This document shows, piece after piece, positions 1 to 11,899 of a stretch of 64,000 bases of DNA (its first letter is position 1; each line of letters starts with the position of its first letter). The notes beneath the pieces are model-generated. The model searched no databases, was not told where the DNA came from, and saw nothing but the letters and a program-made list of their open reading frames with translations. The position numbers and the translations under genes are program-made. Origin of the DNA: Gordionus sp. m RMFG-2023 (Eukaryota; Nematomorpha; Gordioida; Chordodea; Parachordodidae); NCBI RefSeq assembly GCF_954871325.1, contig NC_088775.1:41765561-41829560 (forward strand). Reading direction: 5' to 3'.

Positions 1-560
1 CTACAACAACAAAATTATATCCTTAATTTACTTTGGTGTAAGTTATATTTAAAATATTTTATGAAATATATAAAATAGATTTGCTCTTGGATGTCATTAT
101 AATCTCAATACTAAAAGGAGTGTTTAAACGCAGTCGACCTAACTTAACCATTACTGAAAAAGAAGTATTATTGATATCAGTAGATAAATATTCATTTCCA
201 TCAGGGCATGCTTCTAGATGTGTACTTCTAACCTTTATAACCATCAAATATTTATGTTGCAATAGTGATATCATTTGTTTGAAAAATTATTTAAATGAGA
301 ATAATATTATATTTAATATTTCTATTTTCAATTTATTTAATACAATTATATTAAAATTAATATGCAATTTTTTAATTCTTTTTTGGGTCATTTCAGTACT
401 GATATCGCGTTTATATTTAAAACGTCATTTTATATCTGATATTATATGTGGTAGTTTTATAGGTATTATTGAATTTTTCATTTTTGAAAAATACATATGG
501 TTGTCTAATGAAAAATGCCAAGAACTCCTTCTTCCATATCATTTACATTTCAATTATTAG
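1..560 (+). CDS. PLPP6: PLPP6-like lipid (polyisoprenoid/presqualene diphosphate) phosphatase, 3' end of gene
   Basis: This is the last part of a PAP2-superfamily membrane phosphatase; the family dephosphorylates presqualene and polyisoprenoid diphosphates at ER or nuclear membranes. All three catalytic signatures are visible after the intron: K-x6-RP (KGVFKRSRP), PSGH inside SVDKYSFPSGHASR, and SR-x5-H-x3-D (SRLYLKRHFISD). The SVDKYSFPSGHA stretch is characteristic of PLPP6 (PPAPDC2) rather than other PAP2 members. Hydrophobic segments lie around the motifs, as expected for multi-pass proteins. The segment between PSGH and SR is longer than I expect for vertebrate PLPP6 and is Asn/Ile-rich. 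The coding frame is read as exon 1-37, intron 38-78, exon 79-560, ending in TAG; the 5' exons lie left of the window. The family call is strong and the exact orthology is inferred. It appears intact here. Confidence 0.82.
38..78 (+). other. 41-nt intron in the PLPP6-like gene
   Basis: A consensus donor GTAAGT starts at 38 and an acceptor ATAG ends at 78. The upstream frame (ending NLLWY across the junction) joins in phase to LLLDVIII, giving a continuous hydrophobic segment just before the K-x6-RP motif. Without splicing, the upstream frame meets stops. It is an unusually short spliceosomal intron, and transcripts have not been examined. Confidence 0.6.
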
Positions 561-595
561 TTATTTAATCATAATATTTTAATAAGCTCATATGA

Positions 596-601
596 AATAA
601 A
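596..601 (+). promoter_or_regulatory. Putative poly(A) signal AATAAA of the PLPP6-like gene
   Basis: AATAAA lies 36 bases after the stop codon. In such A+T-rich DNA the hexamer occurs often by chance, so position is the main support. Confidence 0.4.
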
Positions 602-1283
602 TATATTACACTCAATTTAATATAATATAATTATATTTTTTTATTGACAATAACATGTATTCGTCTCTGATGAGTTCTCATATCTATCAAAATGATATTT
701 ATTAATAAAAATTGTTATAATTTGTAATGAAATAAAAGTTTATATTATTATTTTTATATATTTAAGAACATGTTTTTTACATACACAACTAATATATAAA
801 AGTTAAAATATTTAGAGCAAAGTGAACTTTAAAATAACAAATTTTAGGTGCATATTTGTTAAATATATTATTTTATTTTAAACTACTTTTTTTACATCTC
901 ATTTTTTGTTTAGGTAAATTCATAAATTAAAACATGGTTTTTGTGTGTGGTTTTTCATACTTATGTATTCCTTAGTATGGTGTTCATTAAACATTAACTA
1001 CATAGGTCACTGAGATCATCCTGAATATAGGGGTATAATTAGCTGTTTGGTTTTATCCCCAATTATATAAGATAAAACTAACAACTCTTTTCAAAAACAT
1101 TCTTTCACTTTGCACCAATTTTGTATTAATTTATAATTGTACCTTTTATTTTCCCTATAAAAGGGACTAAAAATTATGTCTACGATCATCTTAGATTTTT
1201 ATTTGTAGATTTTTGTTATTAATAAATCTTTTACTTGATAAAATTTAATAATAGTTTTTTTTATATATCAGTGTTTTAGTATT
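602..1283. other. A+T-rich intergenic DNA
   Basis: No coding, RNA or repeat structure recognised between the PLPP6-like gene and the target duplication of the downstream Ty3 element. Confidence 0.6.
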
Positions 1284-1288
1284 AACAT

Positions 1289-1666
1289 TGTTGCATAATA
1301 TAATTTAATATCATAATATACAAAGTTAATTGAAGCTTTAAACTATGACTATTTACATATAAAAAAAATTCACTAAATAATATATTATTTTATTTCTACA
1401 TACGAAGCCTCAAACCATCAATTGATTTACCTTAAATTGATTTACTTGATATATATATATTTGAAGTTGTTGACTTTCTATGTATGTGATAATTTTACTT
1501 GTTAATAAAAAATTACTTTTTTATATCGTTATTATTTATTCTAAAGCAAACGAAACCAGACTTACATATTCTTATCCTATTACTTATTCTTTTTAGCGCA
1601 ACCAGACTTACATATTCTTATTCTACTACCGATTCTTTTTAGCGCAATTATTCTTTATATGCGTCA
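1289..1666 (+). repeat. 5' LTR of the 1.3-6.3 kb Ty3 element
   Basis: Matches 5894-6270 over its whole length with about ten differences. TG...CA termini. The left flank AACAT is half of the target duplication. A short repeated block, CCAGACTTACATATTCTTAT, occurs twice near the 3' end of both LTRs. Confidence 0.93.
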
Positions 1667-1669
1667 TGG

Positions 1670-2580
1670 TGGAGGATGGAAATAATAACATAAAAGTCTT
1701 ACTCAAAACCCTTGACCTAAAATTTATTGCCGAAAACATAACTGATGAACCCACTAAGAAATATAAACTGTTAGAGACAATAAATAAAGATTTAGCCGTG
1801 AGTATAATGGATTCGATTGATAATTTATCATATGAGCAAATGAAGGATTTAATACAAAAAAAAGTTGAAAAGAACAAAATTACGCGTATAATGGAAGTTT
1901 TTAGTGCTAAACCAGATAGATTAGAGTCATCCAGAGAATAGGCTGAAGGCGTGTGGATCTGGCTTTAATTCAGAATTGATAGCGGTTCAATTTATTATTA
2001 ATTGTCACAATGAGAGATTAAAAACAAGATTGATAGAAGAAAACACGACAGACTTGATTATCATTGAGGAGATTGTTGTCAAATGTCAATCATTGGAGAT
2101 AAATAATAAAAATCCTTCATTGAAAAAGATACATGGAGAAAAGATGACAGATATGGTACACAATGCTATACGACATGGAATGAAAACAAGCATAATGGTA
2201 GGACCTACAACAACAACAACAATTTCAAAAAGACGGATATGATACAAACACCTTATAATTTAAGGCCAAGAAATAAAATTAATTTTATTAATGATATTAT
2301 GATTGACCTTCAAATTAATAATTATGATTTTTCTTTGATGATAGATACTGGTTCTCCGGTGTCATCCTTGCCCATGAAAGAGTTTGAAAAGCTTGCGAAG
2401 GATGAAGATGTGGAGTTGAAAAGTTGTTCGAAGAAATTATTCTCGTATGAAGGGTCGCCCACAGTCATTGGTAAAGTTATTAATTGTAAGGTCAAATTTC
2501 TAAATACGATTAAATATTTAGATTTTTATGTTTTGGAAGGGGAGGGACTACCTTTATGTGGTCTAGATTGGATCAAAGAA
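1670..2580 (+). pseudogene. Ty3 element 1: gag-like and protease region (fossil)
   Basis: The first part encodes Lys/Glu-rich gag-like sequence without a recognisable CCHC knuckle. It is followed by a retropepsin domain with the active-site motif DTGSP near 2345 in the context FSLMIDTGSPVSSLP, ending with GLDWIKEF near 2570, typical of Ty3 proteases. It is part of the broken element described above and is not expected to yield a full product. Confidence 0.8.
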
Positions 2581-2849
2581 TTTGATTAGATTCAATTTTG
2601 ATTTTAATACTAAAGAGTTAGGAGATAGGGTAAATTTTGTAACTTTTAACAATCCTTGTAAAAATAATGACAGATTTGATAGAGGGAATTTGGTTATTCA
2701 GTCAATGTTTATTAAAAAAAATTGTTATGATTTTAATTATGATATTAATAATTTAGTTAAAAGGTTTGATTGTGTTTTTAATAATAAAATAGGCAAAGTA
2801 AAACATTTAAAAATAAATATTTTGTTAAAAGGTGATTTTAAACCAAGAT

Positions 2850-5215
2850 TTTTGAAGGCCAGGAGAGTACCGTTTGAAATAGAAGAAGAGTTAGGTAACA
2901 TTCTAGAACAACGGTGTCAACAGGGCATAATAACCCCTGTTATATTTTCCCAATGGGCGACATCATTAGTTTTGGTTAAAAAGAAGGATAATGCTTTGAG
3001 AGTTTTTCTGACTTTAGGCTCACTGTTAATCCACAGTTAGAAAGGTTTGGATATCCGCTTCCAAGGATAAGTGACATTATTGCTAAGGTTGGAAAAGGCA
3101 GATTATTTTCAAAAATAGACTTTTCCTCGGCTTATTTGCAAATACCTATTTCTAAAGAAACTTCCAAATTTTTAACCGTTTCAACCCATAAAGGTCTTTT
3201 TCAATTTAATAGATTACCTTTTGGACTTACAGTGTCGACTGCTTATTTCCAAAAGACCATGGATGAAATTTTTGCTGACATTAACGGGGTTATGTATTAT
3301 TTAGATGATTTATTAATTTTTTGTAAGGATAAGGAAGATCATTTTAATAAATTGAAAAAGGTATTTCAAAGAATGATGGATTTTGGTTTGATTGGAAATA
3401 TAAAAAAAAGTTAATTTTGCAAAGAGAGTATTAAGTATTTAGGTTATTTGATAAGTGACAAAGGTATACAGCCAATTAAAGAAAAGATTGATCCGATAAG
3501 TACCATGACTGAACCTAAAAGTAAGGAAGAATTTCATTCGTGGTTGGGTCTGATGAATTATTATTCAAGGTTCATAGAAGGTTTTTCTAAATTGGCATCT
3601 ATTTTATATGAATTGCTTAAAAAGGGTAAAAAGTTTTATTGGGGAATTAATGAAAAAACTAGTTTTGATCAGATTAGAGAAAGATTATGCAATGCACCAA
3701 TTCTTGCACATTATGACAGAAGTAAAAATTTATTTATTTCTACTGATGCTTCTAATAAAGATATGGGTGCTGTTTTATTTCATGTTGAAGAGGATGGTCT
3801 TAAAAGGCCGATTGAGTTTATGTCAAAAGCATGGACGGGTGCTGAGAAAAGATATTCGATTATTGAGAAAGAAGGATTGTCGATTGTTGTGGCTGTTAAG
3901 GAATGGAGGGAATATTTAGTAGGGAGGAATTTTAAAATTTTTACGGATCATAAACCTCTAATTAATTTGTTTGGAATAGATCCGGTTTAACTTTACAATA
4001 TGTCGCCAAGGCTACAGAAATGGGCTTTTTGTTTAGCCGGGTTTGATTTCGACATTAATTATAGGAGGGGTAAAGATCAATTTATTGCTGATGGGTTATC
4101 TAGGTTAATAAAGGAAGATGTTATTTGTTTTTTTAATATTGATAATGATTTAAATGACCAGAGAATTTTGAATAATTTAGATATCATAAGAAGAGAGACT
4201 GGTAGATTTAGAACTTATCAAAGTTAAACAATTTATTTTGAATGAAGCGGGAGATTTCACACAAATTAAAGTATATATGGAGTTAGGTAAGTTGTTGTTT
4301 ATTAAAAATGATTGTATTTTTAAGGGAGAGCAGATTGTTATCCCCCAATCGCTAAGAAAAGAGATTCTAACTGTTCTTCATGAGGGACATATAGGTTTGT
4401 CTAGGATGATTGATATCATGGAAAGATATTTTTGGTGGCCCGGGGTTAAAAGAGACATCAAGGAAATGGTTTTTAGGTGTAATATGTGTATGGTAAATGC
4501 TCCAAAATTACCAAGGGTTAGAAATAATCATTGGGTAGATCCGAGCAGACCCTGGTATCGTATTTTTATTGATTTTTTTGGACCCATTAAGAATTATTAT
4601 GGATAAGTGATAATTGATGTGTACTCTCGATGGCTTGAGATTATCAAGGTTAAAAATATTACTACGAATACCACGATTATGGTATTAAATAATATATTTT
4701 CTAGATTTGGTTACCCGGTAGAGTTGGTTTCTGATAATGGACCAGCTTTTAAGTCGTATGATTTTAAGAATTTTCTATTAAAAAAAGGTATAACACATAT
4801 ATTTACTCCTCCATACCATCCGTCTTCAAATGGTATGGCTGAAAGAGCGGTACGCTCAGCTAAGGATATGATTTATAAATTAGGTGGTTGGGATGATAGG
4901 TTATTGGAAGAGGTGTTATTAAATTATCGCAATACCACACATTCGGCAACCAAAACTTCACCTGCTTTTAGATTATTCGGCAGGGAACTAAGATGGAAAT
5001 GGAGTTTTTTGAAGGACAGTGACTGTGATATACGACCTAAAATTAAAAGAATAAAGTTCAGAGAATTAACATTTGGCAACTCTGTTTTTGTCAAAGTAGG
5101 CGTCAGTCAAGAATGGCATGTAGGGATTGTTATTGGGAGAATCAGTAATGTTATTTGGGAAATAAAAATAGATAATAAGGTGGTGCTAGCGCACATTAAT
5201 CAAATCAGAAATTTG
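2850..5215 (+). pseudogene. Ty3 element 1: reverse transcriptase, RNase H and integrase region (fossil)
   Basis: Reverse transcriptase spans about 2850-3415, with the catalytic YLDD motif near 3300 and the FSKIDF.SAYLQ-type block near 3110. RNase H spans about 3720-4110 (FISTDASNKDMGAVL, TDHKPL). Integrase starts with an HHCC zinc domain around 4380-4495 (HEGHIGLSRM, FWWPGV, CNMC), then catalytic-core landmarks FIDFFGP near 4565, VSDNGPAF near 4730 and PYHPSSNGMAERA near 4815. The protein resembles K02A2.6-type Ty3/Gypsy polyproteins. Broken. Confidence 0.9.
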
Positions 5216-5269
5216 TGACTGTCACTTATAGTTTTAATATAAAAACATTACAATAAATTGTTAATATAT

Positions 5270-5745
5270 ATATGATATGTTAACCCCTTCACATTCTTTC
5301 CCCTATTATCCGCTGTTTATATACAATAACAGTACCATTTCCACATTATACATACATGATATGTTAACCCCTTCCCAGTCTCTCCATATTATCAGCTGTT
5401 AATTACACAATAACAGTATCATTTCCCCATTATACATATATTTTCAAATCAATATAATACCTAACCCGTCCCCTCATTATTACCCTATGTTGTCCCATTT
5501 AATTAACCAAGTCTTTATATTAAATTTTATTCCAAATATATTTAGTGATGATTGGCCACCGATAATGTTAATTGTACCTATGGATAGTGTAATCTATACC
5601 TTTTATTAAGGGTAATTACGTAAAAAACTATCATGTACAATTATGGTGCCATTTCCCCATTATACATATATTTTCAAATCAATATAATACATAATCCGTC
5701 CCCTCATTATTATCCTATGTTTTCGCACTTGATTAACCAATTTAT
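5270..5745. repeat. Degenerate internal repeats in the 3' non-coding part of Ty3 element 1
   Basis: Two repeat types are seen. One, centred on GATATGTTAACCCCTTC, occurs near 5275 and 5358. The other runs from CCATTTCCCCATTATACATA through CCGTCCCCTCATTATTA and occurs near 5420 and again near 5650. They lie between the integrase end and the 3' LTR. Confidence 0.75.
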
Positions 5746-5893
5746 ATTTTAAGGTCAAAGTTTGTTATAGCCCCTTTTGCATTATTGTTATTATTTTCTA
5801 ATCTAAATTACCTCCCGCATGCCAAGCGAGCTCCTATTCCCTATATTATAAATTTTAGTTTATATATTTTTTTTTTTTTTTTGAGGAGGTGCA

Positions 5894-6270
5894 TGTTGCA
5901 TAATATAATTTAATATCATAATATACAAAGTTAATTGAAGCTTTAAACTATGACTATTTACATATACAAAAAAAATCACTAAATAATATATTATTTTATT
6001 TCTACATACGAAGCTTCAAACCATCAATTGATTTACCTTAAATTGATTTACTAGATATATATATTTGAAGTTGTTGACTTTTTATGTATGTGATAATTTT
6101 ACTTGTTAATAAAAAATTACCTTTTTATATCGTTATTATTTATTCTAAAGCAAACGAAACCAGACTTACATATTCTTATCCTATTACTTATTCTTTTTAG
6201 CGCAACCAGACTTACATATTCTTATTCTACTACCGAATCTTTTTAGCACAATTATTCTTTATTTGCGTCA
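5894..6270 (+). repeat. 3' LTR of the 1.3-6.3 kb Ty3 element
   Basis: Near-identical partner of 1289-1666, followed directly by the target duplication AACAT (6271-6275). A T run and GAGGAGG lie just upstream and probably represent the polypurine-tract region. Confidence 0.93.
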
Positions 6271-6275
6271 AACAT

Positions 6276-7847
6276 TAAATGCGTTTTAATTCTTGAGTAT
6301 TTTAAGTAAGTTTTAAAATTTCATACTATCACACACACGTTCACAAGGACTGTATGGAAGGTTTCAAATGTCCCCGCTGTTTTGCCCCAAACGGATGCTC
6401 TTCCACTGGTAACAAAAGTCTAGCAATTTCAATTATATTTAACTATAGAGTTATTCCATATCAAATTACTTTACAACATGAACATCTCATGTTTTGCTAT
6501 TTGGTATATAAGTTATTAATGAAGTGTTGTAATTGTCGAATCCAAAATATTAGTCTCTCAACTCTATTAGACACGTGATAGATCTTAGAGTGGCTCTACT
6601 TAGTCATTTTTCGAAAATATGATTTTCAAAATTAGGATAACATTAATATTAGAAGCTATATATACTTATTAAAGCTCATTTTATAGCCCTAAGTGAACTC
6701 TTCTATGTATTTTGAATAGAATTTATTTTTAGTTTATATATTTTTCTTAAATGTAGTTCAAAATTTGTTATTAATTTTTTGAAATATTAAAATAAATTAT
6801 TTTTTCCAAATTTCTGATATTTTATAAAGAGTCCTAATATGAAAATTTCAAGAGTGGCCCCAATAAATACCTAGGTTGCAAAATCCACCAGGTGGCTCTA
6901 AATTATCTGCTAAATGGCATAGTAAGTAATTTAATTTATCAATTTTAACAAAATAAGTTGTTATACATATCTATTTTTGGGGGAGAAGTCAATTTTGTGC
7001 ATTCTTTGTTGTTTTTTTTAAATTAATAATGAGAAGTTAATTTTGTGTATTCATTGCCATTTTTTTTTGTTAATTTATCGAGTCCATTATCAAGAAAAAT
7101 TAATTTTTTATTTTTTGGAAAAGAATTAATAAATTTATTTGTCAAAATGTGCAAGATACAAAAAGCATAAGAAAAAGATAAAATCATGAATTATTATTTT
7201 TCAAATTGTGAAATTAAATTTTTTTTTTTAAAATTGTTTTCTTTCAAATTTTTTTTATTTTAAATTCAATTTTTTATTAAAATTTATATACAAATATGAT
7301 AAAATATTATTATTTAAAAATTAACTTTATAATATAGAGAATAAAATATGTCATATACCAGTTTAAGTTAAAAAAAATATCAAATGGTGAGGTCGGGCCA
7401 TGATGTTTTAAATATACGGCGATTTTCTGTTTGAGTTTGTAGAATGGAGAAAGGTATAATTTTTTTATTGTTTTGAATAGATCTAAAGCCGCTTGTCCAA
7501 AACAGCAGGTTGATGTAGCTGCTATAGGAACAAAGTGATTATCACACATTAGGTGTGAGTATTTTATATTTTTCAGAGATTCGGCTCTGTTAAGGGGATC
7601 ATGGAAATTATTAGATGGAGCCATGGGATCAATGCAGGTAAATTATTATTACCAATATTTTATTTTAATCTTTTTTAATATTATAAAATTATTTGTTTTA
7701 AAATATAAAATCAAATTAAATCGTATCCCTTCTGAAAATATTTTTACTGTTGATATGTTGAGTTTTATTTTTATATAAGTCAATCTAAAAAAATGTTTTA
7801 TTTCATAATAAAACATTTATTGAATAATTAATAGTAAGCATATAATA
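6276..7847. other. A+T-rich DNA with no supported gene
   Basis: Nothing convincing. A minus-strand open frame at 7310-7624 has a phrase (HLMCDNHFVPIAA) faintly like the end of a THAP zinc-finger core, and a + frame at 6354-6578 has one CxxC; neither is enough to call. Confidence 0.5.
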
Positions 7848-8407
7848 CCGTAGCGTCACTAGGAGGTGGGGAGGGGCGCAGGGGCTATAGTCCCCTGAAA
7901 AATATCAATAGCCTCCTGAAACGAAAATTTTTTTAATGGTTCCCTAATATCCCCCTGAACTAAAAATAATTTATTGACAGCCCCCTGAACGATTTCTTTT
8001 ATAATTTTATTAAGTATTATATATAGATTTGATTTTATAATTTAAAAATTAATTAAACTATCTAGATTTTTATTAAATAAGTGGTATTTTAATTATTAGA
8101 ATAGTGTTAAATAATGGAAATTGATTTTTTTTATATTTAAATTTATATTGATATTTTATATAACTTTAATTGGTATTATTTGAATATAACCTTGTTTAAT
8201 ACGTTTCAGCCTGTAACCTTGCTTTTGTTTAAATTGTTTTTATAATATATTTTGATACTTTTTATTTTTGTGTAATCGAATTTGTAAAAGATATATATAC
8301 CTTATTTTTTATAATAGTTTTTAGTTAGTTAATTAGTTCTCTTATAGATTAAATGTAATAATATGATATAAAAACTTTTACACCATATTAACATGGTGCC
8401 CCGGTAT
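7848..8407. mobile_element. Possible small terminal-inverted-repeat element
   Basis: The left edge TACCGTAGCGTCACTAGG is roughly mirrored by GGTGCCCCGGTA at the right edge. The interior contains repeated CCCCTGAA phrases (near 7895, 7950 and 7980). A related end, GCGTCACTAG read on the minus strand, occurs at about 32,820-32,840. No clear target duplication. Confidence 0.35.
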
Positions 8408-8659
8408 GATTATTCACGTACAATGACATATAAAAAAATCTCATTTATATTGTGCTTATGCCGATAATTATAAAAAAAATATTTAAAAATAAAAAATTTT
8501 TTTTGGAATTGTATAATAAATCATAAAAACTATTCGATATAAAAGGACACACACAAAGTTTAAAAAAAAATTGAATACATAATCATAAGACTTTATAATG
8601 TCAATTTTATCTTTATGCTAATTTAAAATTATACTTTAAAATAAAAATTTGCAAATTTT

Positions 8660-10190
8660 AAATATGGACGAAAAAATTACTGTTTCATCTACCAGGGAGG
8701 TTAAATTCCCAAAACTGGAGGGGTGTTTGAACCAACACTTACTTGGAGAGATTAGATGATTATTTTTCTCAAACAATATAATCAGACTCAGTAAAAATTG
8801 AAAAATTTATGTTTATCTGATGACCTATACGTAAAATCAAGTCATTAATGTACTAAGGTAGATATCAAAGATTATAGTGTTGTCATTAAAAAATTAAAAT
8901 ACCTTGTACAGTCAAGATATTTGGATCTTAACTAACAACTTTAACCTTGCATCACAAGGCGTTGAGGAATCTTTCATGGATTGGTTTTTTAGCCTTTCTA
9001 AGTTGAGTAGACAATGTAATTTTATTAATGATGATCGCACAGAAGAAAAATTGAGAACATCTAGTTTAAACGATAATATAAAAAATAAATTAAATAAAAA
9101 AATTAACTATACATTAGACGAAATGATTGAAATAGGAGAAAAATTGGATAGTATTAACATTAAATCAGAAAGTGACAATGTTAATTATGTTTTTAGTAGG
9201 GATAAAAAATTTAATAAAAATAATGATAAGAATTTAGATAACCAAAATACTTCTAATAGGAATGAGAATATTACTAACCATAATAGACCTAATTATAATA
9301 CGAGACAAAATTTTGACATTAGGAATAGGAATTATGGTAATAACCATTTTAGTAATGTTAATGACAACAAGAATAGGAATTTTAGGAATGGTAGAAATAA
9401 TTATAATTATAATTGCAATAACTATAGAAATAATCAGTATAATGATGGCAATTATCAAAATTACAATTATCGGTATAACAATAGCAACTTTAGAAACTTT
9501 CATAATAATTATCAATCTTATAACAACAACTACGGTAGGAACAACGCCTCGTGTAATTATAATCAGAGGAGACAGATTCAATGTGACGATCAAAATCATA
9601 ATAATTAGCGATCTTATAATAAAAATCAAATAATTATGAAGAAAACAACAGGTGGCTTAATAATGATAACCAAAGTAAACAAATCGAATATGACGATCGT
9701 AATCGGTGGAAGGATTTTAATCAAAGAAAACAAATCCAGTATGATAATCAAAATTGCTACGATAACAATAATTGTATATGAACATTGAAGAAGTTGGGGA
9801 AAATAAAGTTGACACTGCCAAAGACAATAATGAGAATGAATTCAATATCAACTATCTGGCTGAAAATAGACAAAGGTGATGACAGTGCTTTTATGACTAC
9901 TTTGAAATTAAATAATGTTACTACAACTATGCAAGTCGATACTGGGTCAAAGTTTACCATCATTTCATACCTCACGAGATGGTTAAAAAAATTGGCATAA
10001 GAGAAATGAAGAAATCCAGATTTCGACTTACAGCCTACGATGGTAACTTGATTAAGATCATCGGGACAACTCAAGTCAAAGTAATTTATGAAGGAATCCC
10101 TAACTATTTACTAACAGTGGTTGTAGAGTCAAAAAGAACGCGTTGTTAGGAAGAATCTGGATCAATGCCTTTAAAATATTTTAAATAAAT
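8660..10190 (+). mobile_element. Ty3/Gypsy gag-protease remnant (fossil, no LTRs found)
   Basis: Begins near 8664 with a gag-like start (MDEKITVSSTREVKFPKLEG) and continues with a helical gag region (about 8900-9200). A very Asn/Tyr/Arg-rich segment follows at about 9200-9750, like the nucleocapsid region of the Ty3 element at 17-22 kb. It ends with a retropepsin domain (VDTGSKFTIIS near 9935). Reverse transcriptase and integrase are absent and no LTRs flank it, so it is a truncated, broken relic, older than the two Ty3 elements with LTRs. Confidence 0.75.
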
Positions 10191-10199
10191 TCATAGGAA

Positions 10200-11200
10200 A
10201 TATCGACATCAATTTTTATAACCCAATTAAATAAATATAATCATTTATTAATTGAATATTAACACATTTGTAATTAGCCGAGTTCAAAATCACTAAACAA
10301 CTATATTATTCATTTTTAAATTTAATTGCCATGCCTCCTCCTAAAAATAGTTAGTAGACATATAGTTGATAATCCTCAATTATATAAAATTGTTTATAAA
10401 ATATTAGGTAAAATGCCATTTTTACAGACGTATTTGGCAGTTGTTATAGAATATATTACAATTAATATTTCAAAGCATTTACTAATAAATGCTTTTGATA
10501 ATAAATTTAACGCCATTTATTTTTTTAAACATATTATTTAAAATTATACATCTTATTAATCATCTCACGATGGATGTTATCTTATTAGATATCTTTTATT
10601 CTCTTTTTTTTACGTAATTTTAGGAAAGCTATTGTTTTTCTTCCTTGAAAAACAGTTTTGAGTTAAATTTTTAATACGAGTATATTTTTGATATTATTCC
10701 ACACTTTTATTATTTTAAGACATAATATACCAACTAGAGGTGGTGCGACAATAATATATAAAATCTTAATTGATTTCATCATATCACTCTCGTCCTTATT
10801 TTAAAATGTTTCATTTCTAATATGGCATCCTTGCCATATAAATAACTCAAGGCTTCAATATATTTGCAGAATTATTTCTTCTAAAGATTTTTAGTGTTTT
10901 TGCTTTATCATTTTATATAATATAATAAATTCTGATATGAGTTTACATCGTGAGTGTCATGGCTATGATTGCAAATTAACTGGATTCTATTATTTGTTTA
11001 ACTATGTAATTTAGATTATTACTCATGCTGCTGAGAGCATCTGATCGCATAATTTAGATATGCAATAATGGTCAACTGTCTAGTCGTTTATATATCATTA
11101 AAAATGGAACATAATATTCTAGAAATTTAATATCTCACAATAATTTTCTCGATTACTTATCTAGCTTCATAATGTCATCTAGGTCTAACCAGCTATGTGA
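10200..11200. other. A+T-rich DNA, nothing recognised
   Basis: No coding or repeat structure that I can support. Confidence 0.5.
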
Positions 11201-11204
11201 ATTC

Positions 11205-11458
11205 AGCCAAACTTTTATCGCGAATGAATTTTATAGCGAAACTTTTATCGCGAATCCACATTAGCGAATATCCGCGAAGACAGTATCGCGAAACAAATAT
11301 CGCAAATTTTTTATAGTGAAACCTTTAAAGCCAATACATTAGAGCGAAACTTTTATCGAGAATCAATAATAGCAAAAATTTTATAGCGAAGTCATTATCG
11401 CGAAACTTAAGTCGCGATGACAATATTGCGAAACCTATTTTGCGAAATATATCGCGGC
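11205..11458 (+). repeat. Degenerate GCGAA array (AT-rich spacers)
   Basis: Starts GAATTCAGCCAAACTTTTATCGCG and repeats GCGAA every 12-18 bases with spacers such as TTTTATC or CATTAGC. The same motif builds the arms of the palindrome at 44.8/52 kb and the end at 31.86-32.05 kb; the terminal phrase (GAATTCAGCnAAACTTTTATCGC) is shared with the latter in mirror orientation. Confidence 0.8.
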
Positions 11459-11513
11459 CTAGTATTATTTTATTTATTTTTATTAAAATAATTTATTTTA
11501 TTTATATTTTATT

Positions 11514-11540
11514 ATGAAATGAAATGAAATGAAATGAAAT
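11514..11540. repeat. (TGAAA)5 microsatellite
   Basis: Five consecutive TGAAA units. Confidence 0.9.
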
Positions 11541-11899
11541 ATGATTATTATATTATGAAAATGGATTTCTATTATTTTATGTTTTTTAATAAAAAAATAT
11601 GATATGCTAATTTTAATATTATTTATTAGTGATTTTCACGCCCAAAATTTTAAGCAAAAAATATTTTTTGAAATTCAAAAGATTTTTGAACATATTTTGA
11701 TATAAAATTTTTAATCTTTGTAAATAAATCTTTTTTAACAAGTTCTTTTGTGAATTTTATTATAAATTAGGTGAAATCTTTTATAGTTTTTTTTAAAAAT
11801 CATTTTTGTAAAATTGTCCATTTTTTAAGTATATTAAAAGAGTCTAAATAATTATTTTTAAAAATATTTATATTAAACTTTTTTATGTTATTTTATATG

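Larger units (their letters stand above)
1289..6270 (+). mobile_element. Ty3/Gypsy LTR retrotransposon, broken copy
   Basis: An element of about 5.0 kb bounded by LTRs of about 378 bp (1289-1666 and 5894-6270) that begin TGTTGCATAA and end GCGTCA. A perfect 5-bp target duplication AACAT flanks it (1284-1288 and 6271-6275). Internal order is gag-like, aspartic protease, reverse transcriptase, RNase H, integrase, which is the Ty3/Gypsy order. The sequence directly after the 5' LTR begins TGG, as a primer-binding site would, and a short GAGGAGG purine run precedes the 3' LTR. The coding region is a fossil with about half a dozen breaks. The two LTRs differ at only about ten positions, so the insertion is fairly recent. 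Confidence 0.93.

Noticed and set aside
6354-6578. Small protein with FKCPRCFAPNGC
   Set aside because: A single CxxC with no partner pair, no homology and A+T-rich remainder.
7310-7624. THAP-domain protein on the minus strand
   Set aside because: Only the phrase MCDNHFVP resembles the CxxH end of the finger; the first two cysteines and the AVPTIF-type end are not visible.
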